Assembly (NCBI RefSeq): GCF_030412965.1 | Contig: NZ_JAUHJQ010000005.1 | Span: forward strand, 124,001 to 188,000 | Source of the DNA: Nocardioides oceani | Lineage (GTDB): Bacteria > Actinomycetota > Actinomycetes > Propionibacteriales > Nocardioidaceae | Length of the DNA stretch: 64,000 nucleotides | Reading direction: 5' to 3' | In this document: one piece after another, positions 1 through 7,824 of the stretch | Layout of the letters: each line of letters opens with the position of its first letter | How positions within the stretch are numbered: position 1 is the stretch's first letter | Notes under the pieces: model-generated | Told to the model about the DNA's origin: nothing | Seen by the model: the letters and a program-made list of their open reading frames with translations, nothing else | Databases searched by the model: none | Made by a program: the position numbers and the translations under genes

Positions 1-268
1 TCACGCGCCGATGATGCTGGTCCACCTCGTCGCGGCCGTGCTGGTCGGCCTGTGGCTCGCGGCCGGCGAGCGCGCGCTCTGGACGCTCGTGGCGCTCGCC
101 TCCACCGCCTTCCTCCGCCCCGTGCTGCGCGCCCTGGCGGTGCTTCGCACGGCCCGCGTGCCGTTCCCCGGCCCCCTCCCCGTGCCGGCCGCCGTGCCGG
201 CGCCCCGCGTCCCCGTCCTCCTCGCGCGCTGCGTCGTACGCCGCGGCCCGCCTCTCCTCGCGGCCTGA
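1..268 (+). CDS. C-terminal part of an unrecognised membrane protein (cut by window start)
   Basis: The frame is open to the first base and ends in TGA at 266-268. The visible residues begin with a hydrophobic segment (LVAAVLVGLWLAAGE), then a second hydrophobic stretch, then a proline/arginine-rich tail, as in small actinobacterial membrane proteins. An internal ATG at 11 could be a start, but nothing before it stops the frame, so the gene probably begins upstream of the window. It lies 98 bases before the PepSY gene in the same direction and may share its transcript. I do not recognise a family. Confidence 0.5.
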   Translation, partial: HAPMMLVHLVAAVLVGLWLAAGERALWTLVALASTAFLRPVLRALAVLRTARVPFPGPLPVPAAVPAPRVPVLLARCVVRRGPPLLAA

Positions 269-366
269 CCCCAGCCCGCCCGCGGACCACCCTCCGGTGG
301 TCCGTCGTCCCCTGCGCGCCCGCCGGCCCCGCGGCCGACCGCCCGCGCCGTCTCGAGGAGAGACCC

Positions 367-1866
367 ATGACCGACCTCCGCGCGCCCGAGCGCGCCCCCG
401 ACCCGACCCCTCGTCCGTCCCGCCCGTCCCGCCCGTCCCGCCCCGACGGGGCCGGCCGGCGCCGACCCTCGGGCGGAGGCCTGTTCCGCGCCGTGTGGCG
501 CTGGCACTTCTTCGCCTCGTTCGTCGTCGTGCCGGTCCTGCTGGTCCTGGCGGTCACCGGACTGATCTACCTGTTCCGCTTCGAGCTCGAGCCACTGCTC
601 CACCCCGACCTGATGAAGGCGGAGCCGACCGCCACCCAGCAGATCGCCCAGCCGTACTCCGCCCAGCTCGCCGCGGTCCAGTCGGCCTACCCCGACGCCA
701 CCGTCGTCTCCCTGGCCGAGCCGCGCGAGGACGGCCGCAGCACGGTCTTCTCCGTCGAGCTGCCCGACGGCGAGGGCCGCGACGTGTTCGTCGACCCGTT
801 CGCCGTCGAGGTGCTCGGCTCGATGGACCCCGACACGACGCTGTCGGGCACGGCCGTGCGGCTGCACGCCGACCTGATGGCCGGCCGGGTGGGCGACGCC
901 GTCATGGAGCTCGGCGCGTGCTGGGCGATCGTCATGGCCGTCACCGGCTACTACCTCTTCCTGCGCGGTCGCCGTGCCCGTCGCCGCCGTGCCCGTCGCC
1001 GCCTGGCCCGCTCCGGCCGGCCGGGAGCACGGCTGCGCGCCCGGCACGGCGTCGTCGGCGCGGTCGTCGGCGTCGGCCTGCTGACCCTGCTCGTCTCCGG
1101 CCTGCCGTGGACGGGCTTCTGGGGCGCGAAGGTGCAGCAGATCGCCACCAGCCAGGGCTCCTCGCTGTGGAGCACCGACCACGGTGCGGTCTCCGACCCG
1201 GTGTCGACCCTCGACGAGTCGCTGCCGCACAGCCACGTCCAGGAGGCCCCCTGGGCGCAGCACAAGTCGGAGGTCCCGCGCTCGGAGGTTCCCGAGGACG
1301 GGGCGAAGGGCGTCAGCGTCGCGAACGTCGACACCGCCGTCGCCGTCGCCGAGCGCGAGGGCCTGCGGCGGCCGTTCACCGTCGCGCTGCCCAGCACCGA
1401 CGACGGCGTCTTCTCGGTCATCGGCTACGCGTTCGACGCCCCGTCGGACGAGCAGACGGTGCACGTCGACCGGTACGGCGGGGGCGTGGTCGACACCTAC
1501 GGGTACGACGAGTACCCGGCGCTGGCGAAGGTGGTCGCACAGGGGATCGGCCTGCACGAGGGACGGAGCCTGGGGCTGTGGTCGTTCTGGGGGGCCGCGC
1601 TCATGTGCCTGGGGATCATCGCCTCGTGCGTCACCGGACCGCTGATGTGGTGGCGCCGGCGACCCCGCGGCCGGTCCTCGATCGGGGCGCCCCGCGGCCG
1701 GATGCCGCTGCGGTCCACACCGGCGCTGCTCGTGGGCATCGTCGCCCTCGGTGTGCTGCTGCCGTTCTTCGGGCTCTCGCTGCTCGTGGCGCTGCTGCTG
1801 GACCAGCTCGTGCTGCGCCGGGTGCCGGCCCTGGCGGGGTGGTTCGACCGGCCCGACCGGGGTTGA
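367..1866 (+). CDS. PepSY-associated TM helix domain protein
   Basis: A 499-residue membrane protein. The ATG at 367 is preceded by GAGGAGAG (about 355-362), which fixes this start over the longer open frame. A Pro/Arg/Ser-rich cytoplasmic N-terminus is followed by a first membrane helix with the family-typical WRWHFFASFVVVPVLLVLAV, an extracytoplasmic PepSY-like region, a second helix (CWAIVMAVTGYYLFLRG), an Arg-rich loop, a third helix, another outside region and two closing helices. PepSY-TM proteins are associated with iron/siderophore reduction or peptidase inhibition. Which applies here is not visible. Expected in the cytoplasmic membrane. Confidence 0.85.
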   Translation: MTDLRAPERAPDPTPRPSRPSRPSRPDGAGRRRPSGGGLFRAVWRWHFFASFVVVPVLLVLAVTGLIYLFRFELEPLLHPDLMKAEPTATQQIAQPYSAQLAAVQSAYPDATVVSLAEPREDGRSTVFSVELPDGEGRDVFVDPFAVEVLGSMDPDTTLSGTAVRLHADLMAGRVGDAVMELGACWAIVMAVTGYYLFLRGRRARRRRARRRLARSGRPGARLRARHGVVGAVVGVGLLTLLVSGLPWTGFWGAKVQQIATSQGSSLWSTDHGAVSDPVSTLDESLPHSHVQEAPWAQHKSEVPRSEVPEDGAKGVSVANVDTAVAVAEREGLRRPFTVALPSTDDGVFSVIGYAFDAPSDEQTVHVDRYGGGVVDTYGYDEYPALAKVVAQGIGLHEGRSLGLWSFWGAALMCLGIIASCVTGPLMWWRRRPRGRSSIGAPRGRMPLRSTPALLVGIVALGVLLPFFGLSLLVALLLDQLVLRRVPALAGWFDRPDRG

Positions 1867-2004
1867 GGAGGCCTTGAGGAAACCTCGCGGTTTCACCGCA
1901 GAGACCCTTGATCTGCGCTCGGCAGAGTTCTCGTCATCAAGGACTTCCGGTCCGGGGGACACCCGGCCGGCCCCCACCGAGAACTCCCCGAGAGGCTCCC
2001 TCCG

Positions 2005-2628
2005 ATGCGCACCATCACCCGCAAGAACCGCACCACCGCCGCCAAGATCGCCGCGTCCGTCGTCCTGGTCGCCGGCGGCGCGTCCGTCGCCGGCCTCGGC
2101 ACCTTCGGTGCCTTCACCTCGACGACCTCCGCGTCGGAGTCGGTCACCAACGGCCGCGTCGAGATCGGCCTGGCCGAGGGTGTCCAGGGCGCGTCGGTCG
2201 CCGCCACCGGGATCGTCCCCGGCGACACCATCCAGCGCACCTTCACCCTCACCCGCGGCTCGGACATCGAGAAGTTCGGCAAGGTCACCATGACCACCGC
2301 CGGCACCAAGGGCTCCAAGCTCGTCACCGACACCCAGCTCGGCCTGCAGCTCTCCGTCGACCAGTGCGCCACCCCGTGGACCACGGTCGGGACCACCAAG
2401 GAGCTGACCTGCGCGACCACCCCGGTCAGCGTCGTCGCCTCCCGCCCGGTCGTCGGCAGCCTGGTCGACCTCGGCACCGCCAACCTCGACGCGCTCAACG
2501 CCGCCGGCACCTCGAACCTGCGGGTCACCCTCACCCTGCCGGCCGCCGCCGACAACTCCTTCCAGGCGGCCTCGGACGTCATCGCCTTCACCTTCGACGC
2601 CACGCAGCGCAACGGCGAGTTCCGCTGA
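2005..2628 (+). CDS. TasA/camelysin-like fibre protein with SipW-type signal peptide
   Basis: A 207-residue secreted protein. The N-terminus has basic residues, a hydrophobic run (IAASVVLVAGGASVAGLG) and then GTFGAFTSTTSASES, the arrangement of SipW-dependent signal peptides in which cleavage follows shortly after the aromatic residue. The mature part is a Thr/Val-rich beta protein, as in TasA and camelysin, which form surface fibres in Bacillus biofilms. A dedicated signal peptidase gene follows 90 bases later, which strongly supports the call. Start at ATG 2005 after a purine-rich AGAGG at about 1990. The fibre-forming role is inferred from the family. Confidence 0.8.
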   Translation: MRTITRKNRTTAAKIAASVVLVAGGASVAGLGTFGAFTSTTSASESVTNGRVEIGLAEGVQGASVAATGIVPGDTIQRTFTLTRGSDIEKFGKVTMTTAGTKGSKLVTDTQLGLQLSVDQCATPWTTVGTTKELTCATTPVSVVASRPVVGSLVDLGTANLDALNAAGTSNLRVTLTLPAAADNSFQAASDVIAFTFDATQRNGEFR

Positions 2629-2635
2629 TCCAGCT

Positions 2636-2672
2636 CCTGTGCGGCCGACGGCGATCCCGACGGCCGCACAGG
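2636..2672 (+). terminator. Hairpin between tasA-like gene and signal peptidase gene
   Basis: CCTGTGCGGCCG (2636-2647) is perfectly complementary to CGGCCGCACAGG (2661-2672) across a 13-base loop. It starts 8 bases after the fibre-protein stop and has no U-tract. It could be an intrinsic terminator or an attenuator/RNA-stabilising stem giving more fibre-protein than peptidase mRNA. Confidence 0.6.
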
Positions 2673-2718
2673 GACCCACCCACCCACCCGCACCACCCCA
2701 TCCCGAGGAGTCCCGGTC

Positions 2719-3444
2719 GTGAGCACCGTCGCACCGCACGCCGCCACCGTCGTCGGCCGCCACCGCGCCGCCGCGCCGCAGCGTCTGGTCGTGCAGCGGT
2801 CGACCCGCTCCTCCGCGCCGTCGGGGCAGGCCGGCCAGCCGGAGCCGGCTGCCGGCGGCCGTCGCGACGACCGCCCGCGCGGCGCGCGGGTACGTCGCGT
2901 GCTCCGCGGCCTGGTCAGCCTGGTCACCAGCCTGGTGCTCCTGGTCTGCGCCCTGGCGTTCTGCTTCCTCGGGGTCGGCCCGCACCTCCTGGGCTACCGC
3001 ACCTCCACGATGCTCACCGGCAGCATGGAGCCCGGCATCGCGCCCGGCGACGTCGTCGTCACCACCCCCGAGCCGGTCTCCGAGGTCGCGGTCGGTGACG
3101 TGATCAGCTACCACATCCCCGTCGAGAACCACCGCGTCGAGACCCACCGGGTCGTCGAGGTGATCACCAACGACGACGGCTCGACCGCGATCCGCACCCA
3201 GGGCGACAACAACGAGAACGCCGACCCGTGGGTCGCCACGCTCGAGGGCGACACCGTGTGGGAGATGCAGGCGGTCGTCCCCAAGCTCGGCAGCGTCATC
3301 CGCGTGCTGCGCTCGCCGGCCGTCCAGGACGGGGTGTTGTGGGTCGCCCTCGGCGGTGCCATCCTGCTCGGCATGTCCCTCATCTGGTCCGACGACGAGG
3401 ACGACGAGGAGCTCGACGACGACGCCACGGGGGAGCAGGCATGA
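2719..3444 (+). CDS. sipW: Signal peptidase I, ER/SipW type (S26B)
   Basis: A 241-residue membrane peptidase that removes signal peptides; the probable substrate is the TasA-like protein just upstream. GTG start at 2719 with GAGGAG 8 bases before it. A cytoplasmic Arg-rich N-terminus leads to a membrane helix (about 62-88), then TGSMEPGIAPGD with nucleophile Ser102. The general base is His143 in THRVVEV, where bacterial-type enzymes have Lys; this marks the S26B (SipW/ER) class. The GDNNENAD box lies at 162-169. A second helix near 205-222 precedes an acidic tail. Its stop overlaps the next start (ATGA at 3441). Confidence 0.9.
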   Translation: MSTVAPHAATVVGRHRAAAPQRLVVQRSTRSSAPSGQAGQPEPAAGGRRDDRPRGARVRRVLRGLVSLVTSLVLLVCALAFCFLGVGPHLLGYRTSTMLTGSMEPGIAPGDVVVTTPEPVSEVAVGDVISYHIPVENHRVETHRVVEVITNDDGSTAIRTQGDNNENADPWVATLEGDTVWEMQAVVPKLGSVIRVLRSPAVQDGVLWVALGGAILLGMSLIWSDDEDDEELDDDATGEQA

Positions 3445-3815
3445 CCGCGACCGCCGTCCTCGACCCCGAGGTGCTCCAGCGGCTGGGCACCGACGTGCAG
3501 AACGGCGACTTCGCCGTGTCCTTCGCCCGCCGCTACTGCTCGATGCTGGAGGCGCGCGTCCAGCGGATCGTCGGGGCGCTGCTCGAGGGTGACCTCGACG
3601 CCGCCATGGACGCGGTGCTCAGCCTCAAGGTGTCCTCGACGACCGTGGGCACCTGCGAGCTCGCCCAGCTGGCCCGTGCGGTCGAGCAGCAGGTCCGCTG
3701 CTGCGACATCGCCGCGGCCCGGCAGCACGCGGCAGACCTCGCGTCCGCCGCCGGTCGCGCCGAGCTGGCGCTCAGCGACTACCTGGTGACCTACGCGGCC
3801 TCCCGGTCGAACTGA
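3441..3815 (+). CDS. Hpt-like protein lacking the phospho-accepting histidine
   Basis: A 124-residue, mostly helical cytoplasmic protein, translationally coupled to the signal peptidase gene by a 4-base ATGA overlap. Residues 57-82 (AVLSLKVSSTTVGTCELAQLA region) match the Hpt pattern AH-x-LKG-x-S-x-x-(L/V)G-x-x-x-L-x-x-L. At the histidine position, however, there is Leu60, and the glycine after Lys63 is Val64. It should therefore not accept phosphate. It may be a binding or decoy module, possibly for the response regulator encoded convergently 3 bases downstream. The domain assignment is mine from the pattern. Confidence 0.6.
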   Translation: MTATAVLDPEVLQRLGTDVQNGDFAVSFARRYCSMLEARVQRIVGALLEGDLDAAMDAVLSLKVSSTTVGTCELAQLARAVEQQVRCCDIAAARQHAADLASAAGRAELALSDYLVTYAASRSN

Positions 3816-3818
3816 CCG

Positions 3819-4580
3819 CTACAGCGACTCCATGCGGTAGCCGACGCCCCGCACCGTCCGCACGAACTTGGGGCCCTCGCGGCTCTCGCCGAGCTTGCGC
3901 CGCAGGTTCCCGACGTGCACCTCGACCAGGTGGGTGTCGGTGGCCCAGTCGGTGCCCCACACCGAGCGGAGCAGCGCCTCCCGGGTCCAGACCCGAGCCG
4001 GCGTGCGCATCAGCTCGGTGAGCAGGTCGAACTCGGTGCGGGTGAGCGCGAGCTCCTCACCGTCGCGGAACGCCCGGCGGCCGTCGACGTCGACGCGCAG
4101 CGGGCCGTGCTCGAGCACCTCGTGGTCGGGCTCGCCCTGGGTCGTGGCCGCGGTGAGGGCCGGGCCCCGGCGCGGCCGGCGGAAGAGCGCGTTGACGCGC
4201 GCCTTGAGCTCGCGGACGCTGAAGGGCTTGGACAGGAAGTCGTCGGCGCCGGTCTCGAGGCCGATCAGCCGGTCGATCTCGTCGTCGCGGGCGGTGATCA
4301 TGACGACGTACGCGTCGCTGGTCTCGCGGATCCGGCGGCACGTCTCGATGCCGTCGATCCCCGGCAGGCCGAGGTCGAGGGTGATCAGGTCGGGGTCGAG
4401 GGTGCGCACGGCGTCGACGCCGGCGAGACCGGAGTCGACCGCGGTGACGTCGAAGCCCTGGGTCTCGAGGGTGAACTCGATGAGCGAACGGATGTCCTCG
4501 TCGTCCTCGATGACGAGCGCCCTGCGCTCCTGACCCGAACCCGAACCGTCCACACCCGGAGTCTGCCAGACCTTGCGCAT
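3819..4580 (-). CDS. OmpR/PhoB-family response regulator
   Basis: A 253-residue two-domain regulator. Receiver (about 20-130): acidic pair EDDED at 25-29, phospho-acceptor Asp69 in TLDLGLPG, MITA, and Lys118 in LSKPF. Winged-helix DNA-binding domain at about 155-250, ending in the typical RTVRGVGYRME. No histidine kinase is encoded nearby, so it is an orphan in this window. ATG at 4580 is used; a GTG at codon 10 would remove a non-conserved leader. Its 3' end faces the Hpt-like gene and its 5' end is divergent from a small secreted-protein gene, which it may regulate. Confidence 0.88.
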   Translation of the reverse strand: MRKVWQTPGVDGSGSGQERRALVIEDDEDIRSLIEFTLETQGFDVTAVDSGLAGVDAVRTLDPDLITLDLGLPGIDGIETCRRIRETSDAYVVMITARDDEIDRLIGLETGADDFLSKPFSVRELKARVNALFRRPRRGPALTAATTQGEPDHEVLEHGPLRVDVDGRRAFRDGEELALTRTEFDLLTELMRTPARVWTREALLRSVWGTDWATDTHLVEVHVGNLRRKLGESREGPKFVRTVRGVGYRMESL

Positions 4581-4689
4581 TCCTTGAGGTCCCGGTCCGG
4601 GCCGCTTGAGCCCGTGTCGGCAGACTGATGCACATCCCCCCGCGAACCGCCCGATCCGCCCGGATCGTCGAGCCCCAGGAGCACCTCCG

Positions 4690-5154
4690 ATGAAGCGCAG
4701 CACCGACACCTGGCGTCGCGCCGTGTCGCTCGCGCTGGCGGTGCTGTGCCTCGTCCTGGCCCCGCAGGTGGCGCACGCGGTCTTCGCCGCCCGCCAGGCA
4801 CCGGCCGGCACCCCCGTGTCCGTCGCCAGGATGGCGCCGGTGACCGCGTTCACGGGCTCGCTCACGTGCGACTCGCGGTTCCTCCAGCGCAACACCGCCG
4901 AGGTGACCATCAACGCGATCACCGACACCGGCCAGCTCCGGCTCCCCATCGTCTACTCCGTCGAGGCCAGCCGCAACGGCAGCGCCTCGGCGACGCTCAC
5001 GGGCAAGACCGGGTCGGTCGTCCTCGAGCAGGCCTACACGCCGACCCGGATGGCCATCGACATCACGGTGACGGCCAGCTACCGGTCGTGGTCGACCTCG
5101 ATGACCCGCTCGGTGAGCTGCCCGTTCCTGAACCTCGGCACCACGAACTTCTGA
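4690..5154 (+). CDS. Small secreted protein of unknown function
   Basis: A 154-residue protein with a clear Sec signal peptide: KRSTDTWRR, a hydrophobic core, then PQVAHAVFA with likely cleavage after AHA. The mature region is Ser/Thr-rich, probably beta-structured, with two cysteines (CDS, and CPF near the C-terminus) that could pair. ATG at 4690 follows AGGA at about 4678. It sits 109 bases from the divergent response regulator and next to the TasA/SipW genes, so a role as an accessory surface protein is a guess from position only. Confidence 0.7.
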   Translation: MKRSTDTWRRAVSLALAVLCLVLAPQVAHAVFAARQAPAGTPVSVARMAPVTAFTGSLTCDSRFLQRNTAEVTINAITDTGQLRLPIVYSVEASRNGSASATLTGKTGSVVLEQAYTPTRMAIDITVTASYRSWSTSMTRSVSCPFLNLGTTNF

Positions 5155-5448
5155 CCGACACGCCGGCTCTCGCGGGGCGCCGTCGGCCGGGCGCTGTGCC
5201 ACGATGCGGGGGCCAGGTCGCGGCTGATGCCCCCCAGAGGCCGCGTCCTGGCATTCCAGCGTCGAAGGGCGGGGCCCGAGCGGCAACCCGCCCCGGGACG
5301 CGGGCTGCCACGGCAGGTCTGCCCGTCCCTCGCGGCTCCGAAACCCCGGCTGACCGGCCCGGACGGTGCCTCACCCGCAGGGGTGGCGTGCGTTTTGTTC
5401 ACCCCCGCGATGGTGACGTGGGCCGCTGCAGGGCGTAGCGTCGAGGAC

Positions 5449-5829
5449 GTGCCGGGGACTCCGGTGCACCTCCACCAGGACCTCACGGCCCGGATTGTCG
5501 GTTCCTTGTACTTCTCAGTGAACGCCGTGGCCGATCCCCCTCAGCTGCGCGTCGTCGTCACCGGCGAGCTCGACGTCCTCTCGGCGTCGGGCCTGCGAGG
5601 TGCGGTCGCGCGCCGCTCGGCGGACGGTTGCCGCTCTGTCGTCGTCGACCTCGACGGAGTGACCTTCATCGACTGCACGGGTCTCTCCGCGCTGCTCGCC
5701 TGCCAGCAGGAGGTGGCCGCCAGTGGCGGCAGCTTCAGCGTGGCCGCGTTGAGCGCTGCGGTGACCCGGGTCACCGAGCTGACCGGCACCACCGGTCGGT
5801 TCGACACCATGACGCTCGAGTCGGCCTAG
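5449..5829 (+). CDS. STAS-domain anti-sigma factor antagonist-like protein
   Basis: A 126-residue single STAS domain. The strand RVVVTGELDVLSASGLR, then SVVVDLDGVTFIDCTGLSALL, are the standard family motifs. The residues where SpoIIAA has the DSSG phospho-site read Asp-Cys-Thr-Gly, leaving Thr as the only candidate phospho-acceptor. The GTG at 5449 is chosen because TAGCGT (5436-5441) lies 7 bases before it, a leaderless-promoter arrangement. An ATG at 5410 is possible. Proteins of this kind release alternative sigma factors from anti-sigma kinases. The convergent SigF-like gene makes that partner plausible, but no anti-sigma kinase gene is present here. Confidence 0.8.
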   Translation: MPGTPVHLHQDLTARIVGSLYFSVNAVADPPQLRVVVTGELDVLSASGLRGAVARRSADGCRSVVVDLDGVTFIDCTGLSALLACQQEVAASGGSFSVAALSAAVTRVTELTGTTGRFDTMTLESA

Positions 5830-5897
5830 CCAGGCCCCTCGTCGCCCGGACGGGTCCCACCGGGACCCTCACGCACGACGTCTCCAGCACCACGAAG

Positions 5898-5941
5898 CAC
5901 CACGGCCCGCCGCTCCTGTCGAGGAGCGGCGGGCCGTGGTG
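5898..5941. terminator. Strong bidirectional terminator hairpin
   Basis: A perfect 20-base stem (5898-5917 pairs with 5922-5941) with loop GTCG lies between the convergent STAS and sigma-factor genes, 21 bases before the sigma-factor stop. No long T-run, as usual in high-GC genomes. Confidence 0.85.
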
Positions 5942-5962
5942 TTCGTCGTGGTGGGGCTGACC

Positions 5963-6772
5963 TCAGACGGCGGTCGGGTCGAGCTCGCCGATGCCCTCGC
6001 GCAGGGTGCCGAGGATCCGGCTGAGCAGGCGCGAGACCTGCATCTGCGTCACGCCGAGCTGGTCGGCGATCTCCTGCTGGGTGCAGTCCTCGGCGAACCG
6101 GAGGTGCAGGATGCGGCGGTCGCGCTCGCTGAGCTCGCGCATGAGCGGGGTCAGCATCGCGCGGGCCTCCGCGGCGCGCTCACCGCTCGGGTCGTCGTCG
6201 CTGAGGGTGTCGCCGAGCGACCCGCGGCCGTGGTCGGGCGAGACCGGCACGTCGAGGGACAGCGGCTGGAAGCAGCCGTCGGCCATGAGCGCGGCCTGGA
6301 CCTCGGACGGCTTGAGGTCGAGCTGCTCGGCGATCTTCTCCGGGGAGGCCGGCTCGCCGGACTCGCGGGCGCGCTGGTGCGCGGCGACGACCTCGGACTG
6401 GATCTCCTGGACCCGGCGCGGCGGGCGCACCATCCAGCCGAAGTCGCGGAAGTAGCGCTTGAGGTCACCGCGGATCGACGGCACGGCGTACGCGAGGAAG
6501 TCGCGGTCCTTGCTGGCGTCGAACTTCGGCACGATGCGCACGAGGGTGAGGAGGGCGACCTGCTCGAGGTCCTCGAGCGGGACGCCGCGGTTGCGGAAAC
6601 GGGAGGCGAGGGTCCGAGCGACCTCGATGTTGAGGAGGACGATCTCCTCGTGGATGCGCTCGCGCTCGGTCTCGCTGGTGGTGGCGGCCGCCTCTTCGAA
6701 GAGGCGTGCGGTCTCGGCCTTGCGACGAAGGTCCTTCGGTCGGCGGCCCAGCGGTACAGCACTCGTCGTCAT
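5963..6772 (-). CDS. sigF: SigB/SigF/SigG-family RNA polymerase sigma factor
   Basis: A 269-residue alternative sigma factor. Region 2 (about 50-115) has RGVPLEDLEQVALLTLVRIV and FDASKDRDFLAYAVPSIRGDLKRYFRD. Region 3 (about 118-170) contains PPRRVQEIQSEV. Region 4 at the C-terminus has CTQQEIADQLGVTQMQVSR, the helix-turn-helix that reads the -35 element. This family controls general-stress or late-growth genes in actinobacteria and is held by anti-sigma kinases. AGGGAGG stands just before the ATG at 6772. The convergent STAS gene supports partner-switching control. A possible SigF-type promoter precedes it (6783-6806). Confidence 0.88.
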   Translation of the reverse strand: MTTSAVPLGRRPKDLRRKAETARLFEEAAATTSETERERIHEEIVLLNIEVARTLASRFRNRGVPLEDLEQVALLTLVRIVPKFDASKDRDFLAYAVPSIRGDLKRYFRDFGWMVRPPRRVQEIQSEVVAAHQRARESGEPASPEKIAEQLDLKPSEVQAALMADGCFQPLSLDVPVSPDHGRGSLGDTLSDDDPSGERAAEARAMLTPLMRELSERDRRILHLRFAEDCTQQEIADQLGVTQMQVSRLLSRILGTLREGIGELDPTAV

Positions 6773-6782
6773 GGCACCTCCC

Positions 6783-6806
6783 TACCCGGGGGTCGGCACC
6801 CGAAAC
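6783..6806 (-). promoter_or_regulatory. Possible SigF-type promoter of the sigma gene
   Basis: On the minus strand GTTT, 15 bases, then GGGTA match the SigB/SigF consensus GTTT-N14-17-GGGTA and would mean autoregulation. The -10 ends only 10 bases before the ATG, so the transcript would have almost no leader; this lowers confidence. Confidence 0.35.
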
Positions 6807-7036
6807 CAGACCACCCGCAAATGACCCGAAAGGGTGAGGCGAACCATCTGCGTCGGCCCGGTGCCGCCGAGGGCCGAAACATCCCCGACATCCACCGCCC
6901 GTAGCGTTCCGCAGCGGCGTGCCCGGCAAACCCGGTCGTGCGCGCGGGCGGAAGATCACGAACGGTCACGAGACGGTCACGGAACGGTCACGACGCTGCT
7001 AACGTCCGACCTCGTTCCCCAGCCCCAGGAGGCGCC

Positions 7037-7813
7037 GTGCCCCGTCTTACCGTCATCACCGGCAGCGCCTCCGGGATCGGCCGCGCACTCGCCGATCAGC
7101 TGCGTGCCCGTGGCGAGGAGGTCGTGGGCGTCGACCTGCGCGACGCCGACGTCCTGGCGGATCTGGCCACGGCCGAGGGGCGGGCCGCCGCGGTCGACGC
7201 CGTCCGCGCGCTGGGCGGAGGAGGCGTCGACGCGCTCGTCACGTGCGCCGGCGTGGCCGAGCCGAGCCCGCTGATGGTGCGGATCAACTACTTCGGGACC
7301 GTCGAGTTCGTCGAGGCGCTCCGGCCCGTGCTCGCCGCGTCGCCGTCGCCGCGCGTCGCCGTCATCGGCTCGATCTCCGGGACGATGGGCAATGACGAGC
7401 GGACGCGGGTCGCCTGCCTCGCGGGGGACGAGGAGGCCGGGGTCGCCCGCGCGGCGGAGCTGACCGAGGCCGGTCGCCCGCACTCGATCTACCCCTCGAC
7501 CAAGGCGGCGCTGGCGGAGTGGGCGCGGCGTACGGCGGTCGCGCCCGGCTGGGCGGACGCCGGCATCGCGCTCAACGTCGTCGCGCCGGGCGTCGTGCTC
7601 ACGCCGATGACCACCGGCCTGTTCGAGGACCCGGTCATGCGCGAGCTGATGGACGCGGCGGTGCCGATGCCGCTGAACGGCTACGCGCCGCCCGAGGCGG
7701 TGGCCGCGGTGCTGGCCTTCCTCGTCTCCGAGGCCAACACGCACGTGACCGGGCAGGTGGTCTACGTCGACGGCGGGGCCGAGGTCACCCAGCGGCCGGC
7801 CGACCTGTTCTAG
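7037..7813 (+). CDS. SDR oxidoreductase, 3-alpha-hydroxysteroid dehydrogenase/carbonyl reductase-like
   Basis: A 258-residue short-chain dehydrogenase. Cofactor motif TGSASGIG at 8-15; acidic Asp33 after strand 2 in GVDLRDADVLADL suggests NAD(H). Catalytic Ser in GSISG (about 112-114), Tyr152 and Lys156 (YPSTK). The segment GVDLRDADVLADLATAEGR and the YPSTK site resemble 3-alpha-HSD/carbonyl reductase and coniferyl-alcohol dehydrogenase relatives, so a steroid or aromatic alcohol/ketone substrate is plausible. GTG at 7037 follows AGGAGG at about 7027. It is followed by MarR and hydrolase genes in the same direction with 11 bases and then an overlap, probably one operon. Confidence 0.82.
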   Translation: MPRLTVITGSASGIGRALADQLRARGEEVVGVDLRDADVLADLATAEGRAAAVDAVRALGGGGVDALVTCAGVAEPSPLMVRINYFGTVEFVEALRPVLAASPSPRVAVIGSISGTMGNDERTRVACLAGDEEAGVARAAELTEAGRPHSIYPSTKAALAEWARRTAVAPGWADAGIALNVVAPGVVLTPMTTGLFEDPVMRELMDAAVPMPLNGYAPPEAVAAVLAFLVSEANTHVTGQVVYVDGGAEVTQRPADLF

Positions 7814-7824
7814 GCTCGGCCGCG

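Noticed and set aside
1879-1894. GAAACC-TCGC-GGTTTC hairpin before the TasA-like gene
   Set aside because: Only six base pairs, no U-tract; too weak to call a terminator or riboswitch.
1-3147. A very long open frame on the minus strand opposite the PepSY, TasA and SipW genes
   Set aside because: It is antisense to three recognisable plus-strand genes; its product is low-complexity Arg/Gly/Asp-rich, as expected from GC-rich shadow frames.
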